A stretch of 45,841 nt of DNA from Hyphococcus sp. (GCA_028281665.1 JANQJK010000017.1:1-45841), one strand, 5' to 3'; shown: positions 1 to 8,436, numbered from the stretch's first letter. Notes: generated from the letters alone by a model not told the origin. Translations and numbers: made by a program.

Positions 1-231
1 GCCGCCGCCCATTGCCGCGCCCATCATCGCTTGCAAACCCTCAACGCCCTTGCCGCCCATATTGATCCACGCGGCCACCAGCCGTTCCGGATCTGCAAGC
101 GTGTCCATTGAATCTTTTGCCCGTTTTTGCATTTCGGCCATGATCATCTGGTTCATGGGCTCAACGTCCGGCATGCCGAAAAAGGCGCGCGCCTCCTGGG
201 GCGTCACATCAAGGTTAACGGTGATTTTCAT
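1..231 (-). CDS. DUF6489 family protein, 3' end outside window
   Basis: The reading frame starts at an ATG at 231-229 and runs off the left edge, so 77 residues are visible and the C-terminus is missing. An AGGAGA ribosome site lies a few bases upstream of the start (about 240-246). The protein begins MKITVNLDVTPQEARAFFGM, followed by a DVEPMNQMIMAEMQKR stretch, and later an AAWINMGGKGVEGLQAMMG segment. This matches my memory of the small DUF6489 family of alphaproteobacteria, whose function is unknown. There is no signal peptide or membrane segment, so it is probably cytosolic. It is transcribed divergently from the quinone oxidoreductase at 353. The family assignment rests on pattern memory only. 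Confidence 0.7.
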   Translation of the reverse strand, partial: MKITVNLDVTPQEARAFFGMPDVEPMNQMIMAEMQKRAKDSMDTLADPERLVAAWINMGGKGVEGLQAMMGAAMGGG

Positions 232-352
232 CGGGAATTCTCCTCTTCGCTCCGCAGCCTAGCGAATTACACGGCGCCATAACAGCCGGGTTTGCGCTGG
301 ATCATCGCGGCCGCAATGAGTATTCGGAAAGCCCGTAGCGAGGAGAGACGGC

Positions 353-1324
353 ATGGAGCAGGCGGTTATTCTGGACGAGGTCGGCGGACCGGAAAATTTC
401 GACCTGAAGCCCCATGATCCGGGCGCGCCGGGGCCGCGCGAGATCCTTATCCGGAACGCCGCCATCGGTCTCAATTTCATCGATATCTACCAACGCAAGG
501 GCCTTTACCCTGTCGCCTTTCCGGCGATCCTGGGCCAGGAGGGCGCTGGCGTTGTGGAAGCCGTGGGGGCTGATGTCGAAACGCTGCGCGCCGGCGACCG
601 CGTGGCCTATCTGTCCGGCGCCGGCGCCTACGCGACGGCGACAATCTGTCCTGCCGGGGTCGCGGCGAAGATCCCGGACGGCGTTGACGACGAGACGGCG
701 GCGGCCGCATTCCTGAAAGGCCTCACGGCGCATATGCTCCTGCGCAACGTTTTCGCCCTTGAATCAAGCCATTCGTGCCTCGTTTACGCAGCCTCGGGCG
801 GCGTCGGCACGCTCCTGACCCAATGGGCGGCGCATATCGGCGCGCGGGTCATCGCCGTTGTCGGCTCGGACGAAAAAGCGGAAGCCGCGCGGAATAACGG
901 CGCCTCGGACATTATACTCCGCACAAAGACGGATTCAATTTCCGGCGACGTCCGAGAGCTGACGGACGGTCGCGGCGTCGATGTCGTTTATGATTCCGTC
1001 GGCGCGGCGACGTTTGAGGCCTCTCTCGATTCCCTCGCCCCTCTCGGCCATATGGTGACCTACGGCAATGCGTCAGGTCCGGTCCCGGCGGTGCAGCCGC
1101 TCGATCTCGCGCGCCGCGGATCGCTCACCCTCACCCGTCCGACGCTGTTTGACTACGCAACGCCCGACCGCCTTCCAGCCATGGCTGCGGCGCTTTTCGG
1201 CCTGATCGAAAAAGGCGTCCTGCGCCCGGCAATCGGAAATCGGTTTCCGCTGGCAAAAGTCGAAGACGCCCACCGACTGCTCGAAAGCGGCAACAGCGCC
1301 GGCGCGATCGTCCTGAAACCGTGA
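353..1324 (+). CDS. qor: NADPH:quinone oxidoreductase (medium-chain, Qor type)
   Basis: This 323-residue protein belongs to the zinc-independent branch of the medium-chain dehydrogenase/reductase family and is expected to pass electrons from NADPH to quinones in the cytosol. The N-terminal GroES-like half carries the family pattern around GLNFIDIYQRKGLYP (about residues 40-54). The Rossmann half has AASGGVGTLLTQWA (about 147-160). The length fits E. coli QOR (about 327). No zinc-binding cysteine cluster is visible, as expected for the quinone reductase branch. The ATG at 353 is preceded by AGGAGA at 341-346, a good spacing. The next gene begins 13 bases after the stop, so the two are probably co-transcribed. 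The true substrate is unknown; the family also reduces enones. Confidence 0.9.
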   Translation: MEQAVILDEVGGPENFDLKPHDPGAPGPREILIRNAAIGLNFIDIYQRKGLYPVAFPAILGQEGAGVVEAVGADVETLRAGDRVAYLSGAGAYATATICPAGVAAKIPDGVDDETAAAAFLKGLTAHMLLRNVFALESSHSCLVYAASGGVGTLLTQWAAHIGARVIAVVGSDEKAEAARNNGASDIILRTKTDSISGDVRELTDGRGVDVVYDSVGAATFEASLDSLAPLGHMVTYGNASGPVPAVQPLDLARRGSLTLTRPTLFDYATPDRLPAMAAALFGLIEKGVLRPAIGNRFPLAKVEDAHRLLESGNSAGAIVLKP

Positions 1325-1337
1325 AATGGGAGAAATA

Positions 1338-2309
1338 GTGAAGTTTTTTCAGTGCATAGAAGCGCTCGGCGCAATGGCGCTGATGGTTAGCTGCGAGCGG
1401 CCGGACGCGTCCTCAGCCACGATTTCAGGCGCTCAGAGCGATGATATCGCCGGCTGGACCATCGCAACCGAAGGCGATCTCAACAGTTTCTTTGACTGTC
1501 TCGACGCCGCAGGGCTTGCGCTCGTTTCCGCTCACCGCGGCGGTCCCGCAGGCGGAAACCCGGAAAACGCCCTCGAAACCCTTCGCGCGACCATGAGAGC
1601 CGTTCCCGCAATCATGGAGGTCGACGTCGCTCAGTCGGCGGACGGCGTTCTCTTTCTCATGCATGACGAAACCCTGGGCCGAACCACCTCAGGCGGCGGC
1701 CGCGCCGATGAGACCCAATGGGCGGTGCTTCGGCGCATGCGTCTGGTGGATGCGGTTGGCCGGGAAACCGATTTCGCCCCGCCGAAATTTTCCGACGTTC
1801 TCGCCTGGTCGAAATCCCGCACGATCCTGCAAATCGATTTCAAACGGTCCGCACGCTATGGCGATGTCATCGACGAAGTATATCGTCAGGGTGCGGAGGA
1901 CCGGGTCATCCTCATCGCCTATTCCATGGCCTCGGCGCGCAAACTCCATTCCCTTGCGCCAGATATGATGATCTCGCTTTCGGTGAACTCCCAGTCCGAG
2001 CTGAACCGCGCCGTCGCCGCCGGCGTTCCGGAAGATCGCATTGTCGCTTTCACCGGAACAGACGGGCCGAACCCGCGGCTTCTCACCCTGCTCGACCGGC
2101 GCAATGTGGAAACAATCGTCGGCACGCTGGGCAGCCGCTCCTCCATCGACGCGGAAATCGCCCGCGGCGGCGACGCGCAGCGCTATGCGGAGATCGCCGC
2201 CGACGGCGCAGACGTTATCGCGACGGACCGTCCCCGCGCCGCCTATAGCGCCCTCCTTGACGCCGGTCGCGCGCCAACCGACGGCGTATGCGGAATCTCA
2301 AAGGGGTAA
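1338..2309 (+). CDS. glycerophosphodiester phosphodiesterase, exported
   Basis: GDPD-family TIM-barrel hydrolase that splits glycerophosphodiesters into glycerol-3-phosphate and an alcohol. Conserved elements are visible: the catalytic SAHRGGPAGGNPENAL near residues 56-71, then the metal-binding EVDVAQSADG and HDETLGRTT segments. I place the start at the GTG at 1338, because GGGAG at 1328-1332 sits 5 bases before it; an ATG at 1326 would have no ribosome site. The N-terminus is then a hydrophobic signal ending in MVSC, a possible but imperfect lipobox, so the protein is probably periplasmic or a lipoprotein. The gene sits 13 bases after the quinone reductase and 6 bases before the LuxR-type gene, which suggests one operon. 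Confidence 0.85.
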   Translation: MKFFQCIEALGAMALMVSCERPDASSATISGAQSDDIAGWTIATEGDLNSFFDCLDAAGLALVSAHRGGPAGGNPENALETLRATMRAVPAIMEVDVAQSADGVLFLMHDETLGRTTSGGGRADETQWAVLRRMRLVDAVGRETDFAPPKFSDVLAWSKSRTILQIDFKRSARYGDVIDEVYRQGAEDRVILIAYSMASARKLHSLAPDMMISLSVNSQSELNRAVAAGVPEDRIVAFTGTDGPNPRLLTLLDRRNVETIVGTLGSRSSIDAEIARGGDAQRYAEIAADGADVIATDRPRAAYSALLDAGRAPTDGVCGISKG

Positions 2310-2315
2310 GGGGCA

Positions 2316-2729
2316 ATGAAGCGAACCGTTTTTCTGTACGCGCTCGCACTCGGCGTCGCTTCGGTTCTGCTCGCCTGGCTCGAATACAAATATGTCACCC
2401 GCGTTTTCGCCGGCGAGATTTACCTCCTTCTCGGCGCCGCCGGCTTCACCGCGCTGGGCGCGTGGGCCGGCTGGCGCCTGACCAGGCGCGCTCCCGACGC
2501 GGGATTTGAAAGGAACGATGCGGCGCTCAAATCTCTTGGCGTCTCGCCGCGCGAATATGAGACCCTTGAACTCCTCGCCGCCGGCCTTTCCAACAAGGAG
2601 ATCGCCCGCAAGCTCGGCGTTTCTCCCAATACGGTGAAAACCCATCTGGCGCGGCTTTACGAAAAACTCGGCGCTGCAAGGCGCACCGATGCGATCGGCA
2701 AAGCCAGAGAACTCTCGCTGATCCCCTGA
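2316..2729 (+). CDS. membrane-anchored LuxR/FixJ-type transcriptional regulator
   Basis: A 137-residue protein with two predicted membrane helices (about residues 4-22 and 34-55), a short linker, and a C-terminal GerE/LuxR helix-turn-helix at about 75-131. Typical HTH elements are present: LSNKEIARKLGVSPNTVKTH and the following LARLYEKLGAARR. There is no receiver or ligand-binding domain, so any signal would have to act through the membrane helices. The N-terminus lies 6 bases after the GDPD gene, and AAAGGGGTAAGGGG before the ATG gives a ribosome site. It could regulate membrane or phospholipid-related genes nearby, but that is inference. HTH assignment is firm; the role is not known. Confidence 0.85.
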   Translation: MKRTVFLYALALGVASVLLAWLEYKYVTRVFAGEIYLLLGAAGFTALGAWAGWRLTRRAPDAGFERNDAALKSLGVSPREYETLELLAAGLSNKEIARKLGVSPNTVKTHLARLYEKLGAARRTDAIGKARELSLIP

Positions 2730-2756
2730 AGCGGGCGCGCTTACCCGCGGAATTTT

Positions 2757-2790
2757 GGGTGATTTTCCCGAAATCACCCCTTCGGGTGAT
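2757..2790 (+). promoter_or_regulatory. mutually exclusive hairpins upstream of the VOC gene
   Basis: Three related segments follow each other. GGGTGATTT (2757-2765) is complementary to AAATCACCC (2771-2779) with a 5-base loop. The ATCACCC part of the same middle segment (2773-2779) is also complementary to GGGTGAT (2784-2790) with a 4-base loop. The middle strand can therefore pair with only one side at a time. A further stem, GGCTG (2799-2803) with CAGCC (2808-2812), follows before the VOC gene at 2853. This could be an attenuator, or a terminator for the upstream operon; no long T run is seen. Confidence 0.5.
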
Positions 2791-2852
2791 GGCGTTTCGG
2801 CTGTTTTCAGCCATCATTTCACTCAATCCAATGATTGCAACGGAGGGTGTTT

Positions 2853-3215
2853 ATGGGCAATCCGGTGGTGCGTTTCGAAATCGGCTGCAAGGACAGACCG
2901 GCGTCGAAGGCGTTTTACGAAGAGGCATTTGGCTGGACGGTGGAAGCCGGCGACATGTCCGGGGAGGTGGCGACGGGCGCCGACAGCGGCATTAACGGCG
3001 CCCTTACAGCCCTCGGCCACGAGCCCCATCGCTATGTGATGGTTTATATCGAGGTCGCCGACGCTGACGCCGCCGCCGCGCGGGTCGCGGATAATGGCGG
3101 CAAGGTCACCATCGGGCCCCTCGATATCCCCGGCGGTAAAGGCCGCTTCGCCTGGTTCGAGGACCCGGAGGGAAACACGCTGGGGCTTTTCCAGCCGCCG
3201 GGCAAAGCATCATAG
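2853..3215 (+). CDS. VOC family (glyoxalase/bleomycin-resistance fold) protein
   Basis: A 120-residue single vicinal-oxygen-chelate fold protein. The family pattern is visible: a start strand VVRFEIGCKD, then KAFYEEAFGW (about residues 16-25), a central VMVYIEVADADAAAARV, and an end RFAWFEDPEGNTLGLFQ. Such proteins act as lyases, dioxygenases, epimerases or binding proteins; no substrate can be read from the sequence. The ATG at 2853 follows GGAGG at 2842-2846 with good spacing, and is preferred over an in-frame TTG at 2835. The leader contains the alternative hairpins described at 2757-2790. The DUF4199 gene starts 27 bases after the stop. Confidence 0.9.
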   Translation: MGNPVVRFEIGCKDRPASKAFYEEAFGWTVEAGDMSGEVATGADSGINGALTALGHEPHRYVMVYIEVADADAAAARVADNGGKVTIGPLDIPGGKGRFAWFEDPEGNTLGLFQPPGKAS

Positions 3216-3242
3216 GAAAAATCGGAAAAGGAGAACCCGCAC

Positions 3243-3776
3243 ATGCTGCGCATCGCACTCATCTACGGCGCCATTGCCGGGACGATCGTCATCGGCGCCA
3301 TGACCCTTGGCTTCATTCTGGACGGCGATGAAAAGGGCGCCGCATCGGGCCAGATATTCGGCTATCTCATCATGCTGGCGGCGCTGACGCTGATTTTTGT
3401 CGGCGTAAAACGCCATCGCGACGTCAACCATGGCGGCGTTATCAAATTCCTGCCGGCGTTCCTGACCGGCCTCGCCATCGCCGCCGTCGCCGGCGCGTTC
3501 TACGTCACCGGCTGGGAACTCTATCTCGCCGCAACCGATCACGCCTTTATAGAAGAATATTCAGCGGCGGTTATTGAGAAAAAGAAGGCGGCCGGGCTCG
3601 CGGGGGCGGAGCTTGATAAAGCCATCGCGGAAATGAACAGGATGGTAGAGAATTACGGCAACCCGCTGTTCCGTATACCAATCACCTTTTCGGAGATCTT
3701 CCCGGTCGGATTGCTCATTTCGCTTGTGTCAGCCGCCATCCTGCGCAACCCGAAGGTGCTGCCGGCGCGCGGCTGA
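3243..3776 (+). CDS. DUF4199 domain membrane protein
   Basis: A 177-residue inner-membrane protein with about four hydrophobic spans (roughly residues 2-24, 38-56, 68-92 and 148-168). Between spans three and four is a charged, probably coiled segment containing VIEKKKAAGL and a PLFRIPITFSEIFPVG turn. This arrangement fits the DUF4199 family, whose function is unknown. An AAAAGGAGAA ribosome site at about 3226-3235 precedes the ATG. It lies 27 bases after the VOC gene and is probably co-transcribed with it. A convergent terminator-like hairpin follows at 3798-3828. Confidence 0.8.
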   Translation: MLRIALIYGAIAGTIVIGAMTLGFILDGDEKGAASGQIFGYLIMLAALTLIFVGVKRHRDVNHGGVIKFLPAFLTGLAIAAVAGAFYVTGWELYLAATDHAFIEEYSAAVIEKKKAAGLAGAELDKAIAEMNRMVENYGNPLFRIPITFSEIFPVGLLISLVSAAILRNPKVLPARG

Positions 3777-3797
3777 CCATGCGCCGGCCAAAAGGCA

Positions 3798-3828
3798 AAG
3801 GCCGGGCGCTGATTGCGGCGCCCGCCTT
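3798..3828. terminator. bidirectional terminator between convergent genes
   Basis: GGGCGC (3804-3809) pairs with GCGCCC (3818-3823). After a one-base bulge, AAGGC (3798-3802) pairs with GCCTT (3824-3828), giving an 11-pair stem with an 8-base loop. It lies in the 64-base gap between the DUF4199 gene ending at 3776 and the convergent gene ending at 3841, the expected place for a shared terminator. A clear U-tract is lacking, so it may act with Rho. Confidence 0.5.
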
Positions 3829-3840
3829 CAACGACCATTT

Positions 3841-4227
3841 CTACATGTCGTCGAGCATGGACAGAAATTCCCGCGAAACGCCGTTGCGGCGGGCTATTTT
3901 GTCCCAGCATTCTTCAAACCGCCCGTTCAGGGTCGATGCTTTTGAGAGCCGCTTCGCAGCCTTCATCGTCGCAGCTTCATCATTGGCGTCGAGCGCTTTT
4001 CCAATCGCCAGATAGCTGTCCACAAGCAGGTTCACCCGCGTTTTACGTTCCTTGCCGTAACGCGAGCACGCTTCGATCCGGTTTGCGGTGAGGCGGCGCC
4101 AATCGGCGTCGGCGTCTGAAAACGCCTCGGACGAATAAGCATTGCGTATATCGGAGTATTCAACCGCGGCAGCGGGCGTAACGATAGCGAAGGCCGCCGC
4201 GACAGCGACCAGGATAGATTTCGACAT
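3841..4227 (-). CDS. small exported protein of unknown function
   Basis: A 128-residue protein with a clear signal peptide: MSKSILVAVAAAFAIVTPAA, with cleavage probably after the alanine run. The mature part is charged and predicted helical, with two cysteines (in EACSRYGKE and EECWDKIARR) that could form a disulfide bond in the periplasm. I do not recognise a family. The C-terminus ends in the FLSMLDDM segment. It is convergent with the DUF4199 gene and is preceded by a 190-base non-coding gap (4228-4417) in which I see no RNA gene. The ribosome site AAGGGAAGA lies just upstream of the ATG. Confidence 0.75.
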   Translation of the reverse strand: MSKSILVAVAAAFAIVTPAAAVEYSDIRNAYSSEAFSDADADWRRLTANRIEACSRYGKERKTRVNLLVDSYLAIGKALDANDEAATMKAAKRLSKASTLNGRFEECWDKIARRNGVSREFLSMLDDM

Positions 4228-4417
4228 GACAGGTCTTCCCTTTCTTTTCGTCCCCTACGGTGTTAGCGCCCGCCCAACCGAAAGAGACCTTCGGAAGCGT
4301 CTGTACACAGATAGTTATTGTCGATACCGGCCCGGTGTTGCGCAATCAATATTGAATCGGCGAGTCGAGACGCTCGCGCGACAGACGCTGTCGTAAAAGG
4401 GTAACAGGCTCCGCGCG

Positions 4418-5914
4418 CTAACCGCGGGGCGAGGAAAGCGGCGGCGTCGGCCGGGCGCGCGCCAGGGGCGTCGACGAGCCGGCCGCCGGGTCCGCCCGGC
4501 CGGCCTCATAGGCGTCAATCAGACGAAAACCCAGCCACACGCCGATCACCGCAAAGGCGACGCCCCCAATGGCCTGGGCGATGATGACGCCGGGCGCGCC
4601 CGCGATGGCCGAGCCGGCGAAAACGAACGGCGCCGTGCCGATTGTGTTCTTGCCCCAGTTGAGCCAGGTCGACCAAAGCGGCCTTTTCAGATTGTTGAAC
4701 GCCGCATTGGAAACAAAGAGCGCGCCGTTAAAGAAGAACAGCGGCGCGACGATGACCGCGAACCAGAAGATCAGCGCGCCGCCCTCGTCGGTCAGCCCGA
4801 AAGCATCGGCAATTGCCCAGTTGGACGCGAAGAGCACAACCCAGATGCCGGCGGTGTACATCGCGGCGAAGAACAGCGCCTTGCGCAATGTCTCCCGCAC
4901 CCGGCCATAGGCCCCGCCGCCGAGATTCTGCCCGACAATCGGCCCGACAGCGCCGGACAGGGAAAAGAGAACGCAAAACGCAAGGGGCGTCAGCCGCGTG
5001 ATGACAGCGAACCCGGCGACCGCCGCGTCGCCATAAGGCGCAATCGCCCGCGTTACGATAATGGCGCCCACGGGCGTCGCCACGTTGGTCAGGATCGCCG
5101 GCATCGCAATGCCGAAGATCGGCTGCAAATCGCGGACAAACTGCGCGCCGTTAAAGGGCGCAAATCCGCTATAGTGACGGATGATCGGGATGATCGCCGT
5201 GATTGCCATGGCGAGCCGCGCAGCAACGGAAGCAAGCGCCGCACCGTCAAGCCCGAGGCCCGCAGCGAAAATCAGGATCGGGTCGAGCACGGCGTTGACC
5301 GCGCCGGCGGCAAGGGTCGCATTCATGGCGCGGCGCGCATCCCCATGGGCGCGCAGAAGACCCGATGCGACCATAGCGAGCGCCGCCACCGGCAGTGATG
5401 GAACGACGATGCGCATATAGCGGGCCGCAAGATCCCGCGTTTCCCCGACCGCCCCCATGAGTTCCAGCATTTGCGGCGCAAATATCCAGAACACCGCCGC
5501 AAACACCACGCCGAGGGCCAGCGCCGCGACGGCAACGCTGGTGGCAATGCGACGCGCCTCTTCCGGCTCTCCCTTGCCGATGCGCTGGGCGGCGAGCGCG
5601 GACATGGCGATCATCAGCCCGATCGTCATGGACATGTTGAAGAAGATCAACGTGCCGGCAAAGCCCACGGCGGCGGCGAGTTCCCTCTTGCCAAGCAGCG
5701 AGATAAAGTAGAGGTCAGCGAAATCGACGAGAAAAATCGAGACAAGCCCCGCACTCGCCGTCGTGGACATGACGACGATGTGGCGCATCAGATCGCCCTG
5801 GAGAAACTTTGCGGGGGCTTTTCCCTGTTCGGCAGGATCGGACAATGGGCGGTCAGACAGCGGGCGGTCAGACAATGTGGGGTGAGCTTTCGTCGGCTTG
5901 AACGCCGCGACCAT
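4418..5914 (-). CDS. MATE family multidrug/Na+ efflux transporter
   Basis: A 498-residue protein with about twelve membrane spans, in two similar halves, matching the NorM/DinF-type MATE family, which exports cationic drugs or metabolites in exchange for Na+ or H+. Characteristic features include SLLGKRELAAAVGFAGT near the first spans, the MGAVGETRDLAARYMRI segment, and LSGAVGPIVGQNLGGGAYGR in the second half. The first 43 residues are an unusual hydrophilic extension with a repeated LSDRP unit, caused by a duplicated GGGCGGTCAGACA at about 5848-5875. A later start at an in-frame ATG (residue 43, MRHIVVM) would remove the repeat. No strong ribosome site is seen at either start. Substrate unknown. 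Confidence 0.9.
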   Translation of the reverse strand: MVAAFKPTKAHPTLSDRPLSDRPLSDPAEQGKAPAKFLQGDLMRHIVVMSTTASAGLVSIFLVDFADLYFISLLGKRELAAAVGFAGTLIFFNMSMTIGLMIAMSALAAQRIGKGEPEEARRIATSVAVAALALGVVFAAVFWIFAPQMLELMGAVGETRDLAARYMRIVVPSLPVAALAMVASGLLRAHGDARRAMNATLAAGAVNAVLDPILIFAAGLGLDGAALASVAARLAMAITAIIPIIRHYSGFAPFNGAQFVRDLQPIFGIAMPAILTNVATPVGAIIVTRAIAPYGDAAVAGFAVITRLTPLAFCVLFSLSGAVGPIVGQNLGGGAYGRVRETLRKALFFAAMYTAGIWVVLFASNWAIADAFGLTDEGGALIFWFAVIVAPLFFFNGALFVSNAAFNNLKRPLWSTWLNWGKNTIGTAPFVFAGSAIAGAPGVIIAQAIGGVAFAVIGVWLGFRLIDAYEAGRADPAAGSSTPLARARPTPPLSSPRG

Positions 5915-6024
5915 GCCCGGATAGGCGTCTTAACGCCATCCCGTTTTTTTCCATTCGCCTCTAAGGACGCTCACATTCGCGAGCGCGACAGGCGTAGCCG
6001 GCGCGAACGAACCCTTGCCTTGCG

Positions 6025-8295
6025 CTACTCGCGCAGTCGCTGGCGCCAGTTCACATATCTGGGCAAGGCTTCGCGAAGATCCTGATCGGGCTCAGGCAGC
6101 GAAACGACGCGGCCTTCGAAAACATCCAGGGTCGGATATGCCGGCGCGGTCTCATAGAAACGCGCCGGCGGCGCCTGATAACGTCCCGCACGGACGCCCC
6201 GCACGCGCCAGACCGGAGGGCGGCTGATGACTTCAGGCGTGAAAACAATGGGCGCGCTGCGTTGATCAGTCGACGGATTTGTCGTCGCGGTCATGTAATC
6301 AACAGTGAGCGTATCCGCCGTTTCGTTCTTTCCGAGATAGGCGTCTCTGGCGCGGACATAGATGTCGCCCGTCACGCTGCGCGGGAATGTGTAGCGCTCA
6401 ATGTTCGAGGCGTTCGTGGAGTCGACCGTAAACATGCGGCGCCACGCCCGTTCTCCGGCGCGCCGGTAATCGAAATGAAAGCCTTCCCGGCCCGAAACGT
6501 AAGCGTTCGCTGTAAACACCACGTCTCCGCCGCCGAGGACGTCAAATCGCCAGACATGGCTTCCCCGATACTGACGGCTGAGGGAGAGGCCGCCATTGCT
6601 GGTTTCGGTAAGGCGTTGCACGCGGCCGTCATCGCTGTGGGTGTCCGTATAGGCGCCCTCAATGCGGCCATCCGCCTGCGCAATGTCCTGCTGCGCCATA
6701 TCGGCGGTCTGTATAGGAGACGTCTCGGTCGTCGCCTCGGCGATATTTGAGTAGGCCGATGAGCCGGCGTCGTTCGTTGCGCGCACGCGGTAGCGATAGA
6801 TCGTTGCCGGATCGAGGCCGTTATCGTCAAAGCCCGTTGTGTTGGACGAAAGCGTCGCGATCGTTCCAAAGCCGCCATTGCCGATGGCGCGCTGGAGCTG
6901 AAACTGTTCTTCGTCGTCGGCATTGTCAGACCATGAGAGGTCGATCTCGGTGGCGCCTGAAGCCGTCGCCACAAGACCGCTGGGCGCCTCCGGCGCTGTC
7001 GGCGTTGGCGGCGGGGGGCCCGGTGGCGGCGGCGTCGTGCTGGCGCGGAACCCTGCAATCGTGCTTGCGCTTTCGTTGAGCGTTCGCGCCGCCCACGCGC
7101 CATTGTCGGGATCGACGTCGGGATCAATCCCGGTCGGCGTTCCGGAATAGTTCACGTTCGGATTGGAAAAATTCCCGATGCGCGTCGCGCCGCTACACCC
7201 GTAAGCCATAATGGTCGAGAAATAGGGCGCGCCCACATCGTCGACCGATCCGTCATTGCACCGGCGATAGCCGTAGTGATAGGCGCCGGTCGTGCCGCCG
7301 CTGTTTTGCGAGCGAGCGTGGCTGGATCCCTGGTTGTGACCGATTTCGTGGGCGAGCGTGCGGCTCGACAGGCAGGATTCAGCAGTAAGCGACATGGCGT
7401 AGGACGCCGACGCGCCAACATAGGCGATGCCGCAATAACCGCCGCCGGAACCGGTGATGAGCGCGAGCAAATCAGCGCCGTAATCGTCCCGGGCGGTGTG
7501 AAGCTCGTCCATATGGCCGTCGCTCGTCCGGCGCAACTCGTCGAGCATATCCGATGCGGATTTTGAGCCCTCGTCATATTGCGTCAGCACCATGCCGACG
7601 AGGTTCACCGTAATGTTGACCTCGCTCGCCACATAGGCCGCATTCATGTCGGCGACCGCATTGGCGATGCCCGCCTCGACCTGGCTGCAACTGCTTGAGC
7701 CGTCGCCGCCGGCCGCCCGGCATGCATCATCCGTATACGCAACGAGCAAGTCCTGCTGTATCGGAGCGCCTGCCACCGCCGCAGCAACGGGCTTTGCCGC
7801 GCCGTGGACGTGCGGGGGCCCGCCGGGAGCGTGCGGCAGATGGAACGGCTCCTCTTCAGGCAGCGCAGCCGGATCAAGCTCGCTGACCATCAATGCGCCG
7901 TCCGGCGACCGGGATATCTCGAAGGTCCGGCCGTCATAATCGATCCGTCCGGCAAATGCGCCCTTGCGCTCGGTCAGGACGACGCGCTCTCCGGGCGTGC
8001 CGGAAACATGTCCGATCCATGAAACAGTATCGTCACCGCTGTGTTCGATACGATCGCGGACAGCGACAACGGCCTCGCCAAAAAGGCTGATTGTCAAACT
8101 CGGACGCTGAAACGCGTCCTCATTCATCTGTATACGGTGTGACTGTTTGAAATGTGGGCGCATCGCCCCGCTTTTCTCGTCAACGACCCTGAAGAGGCGT
8201 TCATCTGCCGCCGCCTGCGCCGGCGCTGCACCATCAACCGCAAACGCCGCAGCAAGCGCGCCAATGGACAGGCCGCGGAGAAATGGAACACTCAT
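6025..8295 (-). CDS. secreted reprolysin-like metalloprotease with fibronectin III domain
   Basis: A large exported zinc protease of the metzincin clan. Starting at the ATG at 8295 it has 756 residues and a good signal peptide (MSVPFLRGLSIGALAAAFAV, cleaved near AQA). A propeptide-like region follows to about residue 175. The catalytic zinc site HEIGHNQGSSH is at about residues 316-326 and the Met-turn STIMAYG at about 360-366, typical of M12/M72-like peptidases. A proline-rich linker leads to a fibronectin type III domain (about 434-525). The remaining C-terminal region of about 230 residues is probably a beta-sandwich. An in-frame TTG at 8313 is a less likely start. No type I or T9SS secretion signal is obvious, so the route beyond the periplasm is unclear. 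Confidence 0.88.
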   Translation of the reverse strand: MSVPFLRGLSIGALAAAFAVDGAAPAQAAADERLFRVVDEKSGAMRPHFKQSHRIQMNEDAFQRPSLTISLFGEAVVAVRDRIEHSGDDTVSWIGHVSGTPGERVVLTERKGAFAGRIDYDGRTFEISRSPDGALMVSELDPAALPEEEPFHLPHAPGGPPHVHGAAKPVAAAVAGAPIQQDLLVAYTDDACRAAGGDGSSSCSQVEAGIANAVADMNAAYVASEVNITVNLVGMVLTQYDEGSKSASDMLDELRRTSDGHMDELHTARDDYGADLLALITGSGGGYCGIAYVGASASYAMSLTAESCLSSRTLAHEIGHNQGSSHARSQNSGGTTGAYHYGYRRCNDGSVDDVGAPYFSTIMAYGCSGATRIGNFSNPNVNYSGTPTGIDPDVDPDNGAWAARTLNESASTIAGFRASTTPPPPGPPPPTPTAPEAPSGLVATASGATEIDLSWSDNADDEEQFQLQRAIGNGGFGTIATLSSNTTGFDDNGLDPATIYRYRVRATNDAGSSAYSNIAEATTETSPIQTADMAQQDIAQADGRIEGAYTDTHSDDGRVQRLTETSNGGLSLSRQYRGSHVWRFDVLGGGDVVFTANAYVSGREGFHFDYRRAGERAWRRMFTVDSTNASNIERYTFPRSVTGDIYVRARDAYLGKNETADTLTVDYMTATTNPSTDQRSAPIVFTPEVISRPPVWRVRGVRAGRYQAPPARFYETAPAYPTLDVFEGRVVSLPEPDQDLREALPRYVNWRQRLRE

Positions 8296-8420
8296 TACGC
8301 ACACCCGGTACAAGACTGAATCAACAACCGCGCAGATGGTGAATTCTGCGTCGTCATGAATGTCCAGTGAGCGTTAAGAAAGGGTGCGCGCGCGACGGCC
8401 AGTTTTAGGGACGAGACGGT

Positions 8421-8436
8421 CTATAAAATTTTATAG
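8421..8436. promoter_or_regulatory. 16-base perfect palindrome upstream of the protease gene
   Basis: CTATAAAATTTTATAG reads the same on both strands. It lies in the 260-base gap between the protease start at 8295 and the rho stop at 8556, about 125 bases upstream of the protease. It is strikingly AT-rich for this genome. It could be a repressor operator with an embedded -10 element for the protease gene, or part of a hairpin beyond rho. Confidence 0.4.

Noticed and set aside
4228-4417. Possible RNA gene between the small exported protein and the MATE gene.
   Set aside because: No tRNA arms, no strong hairpin with T-run, and no known riboswitch core were seen.
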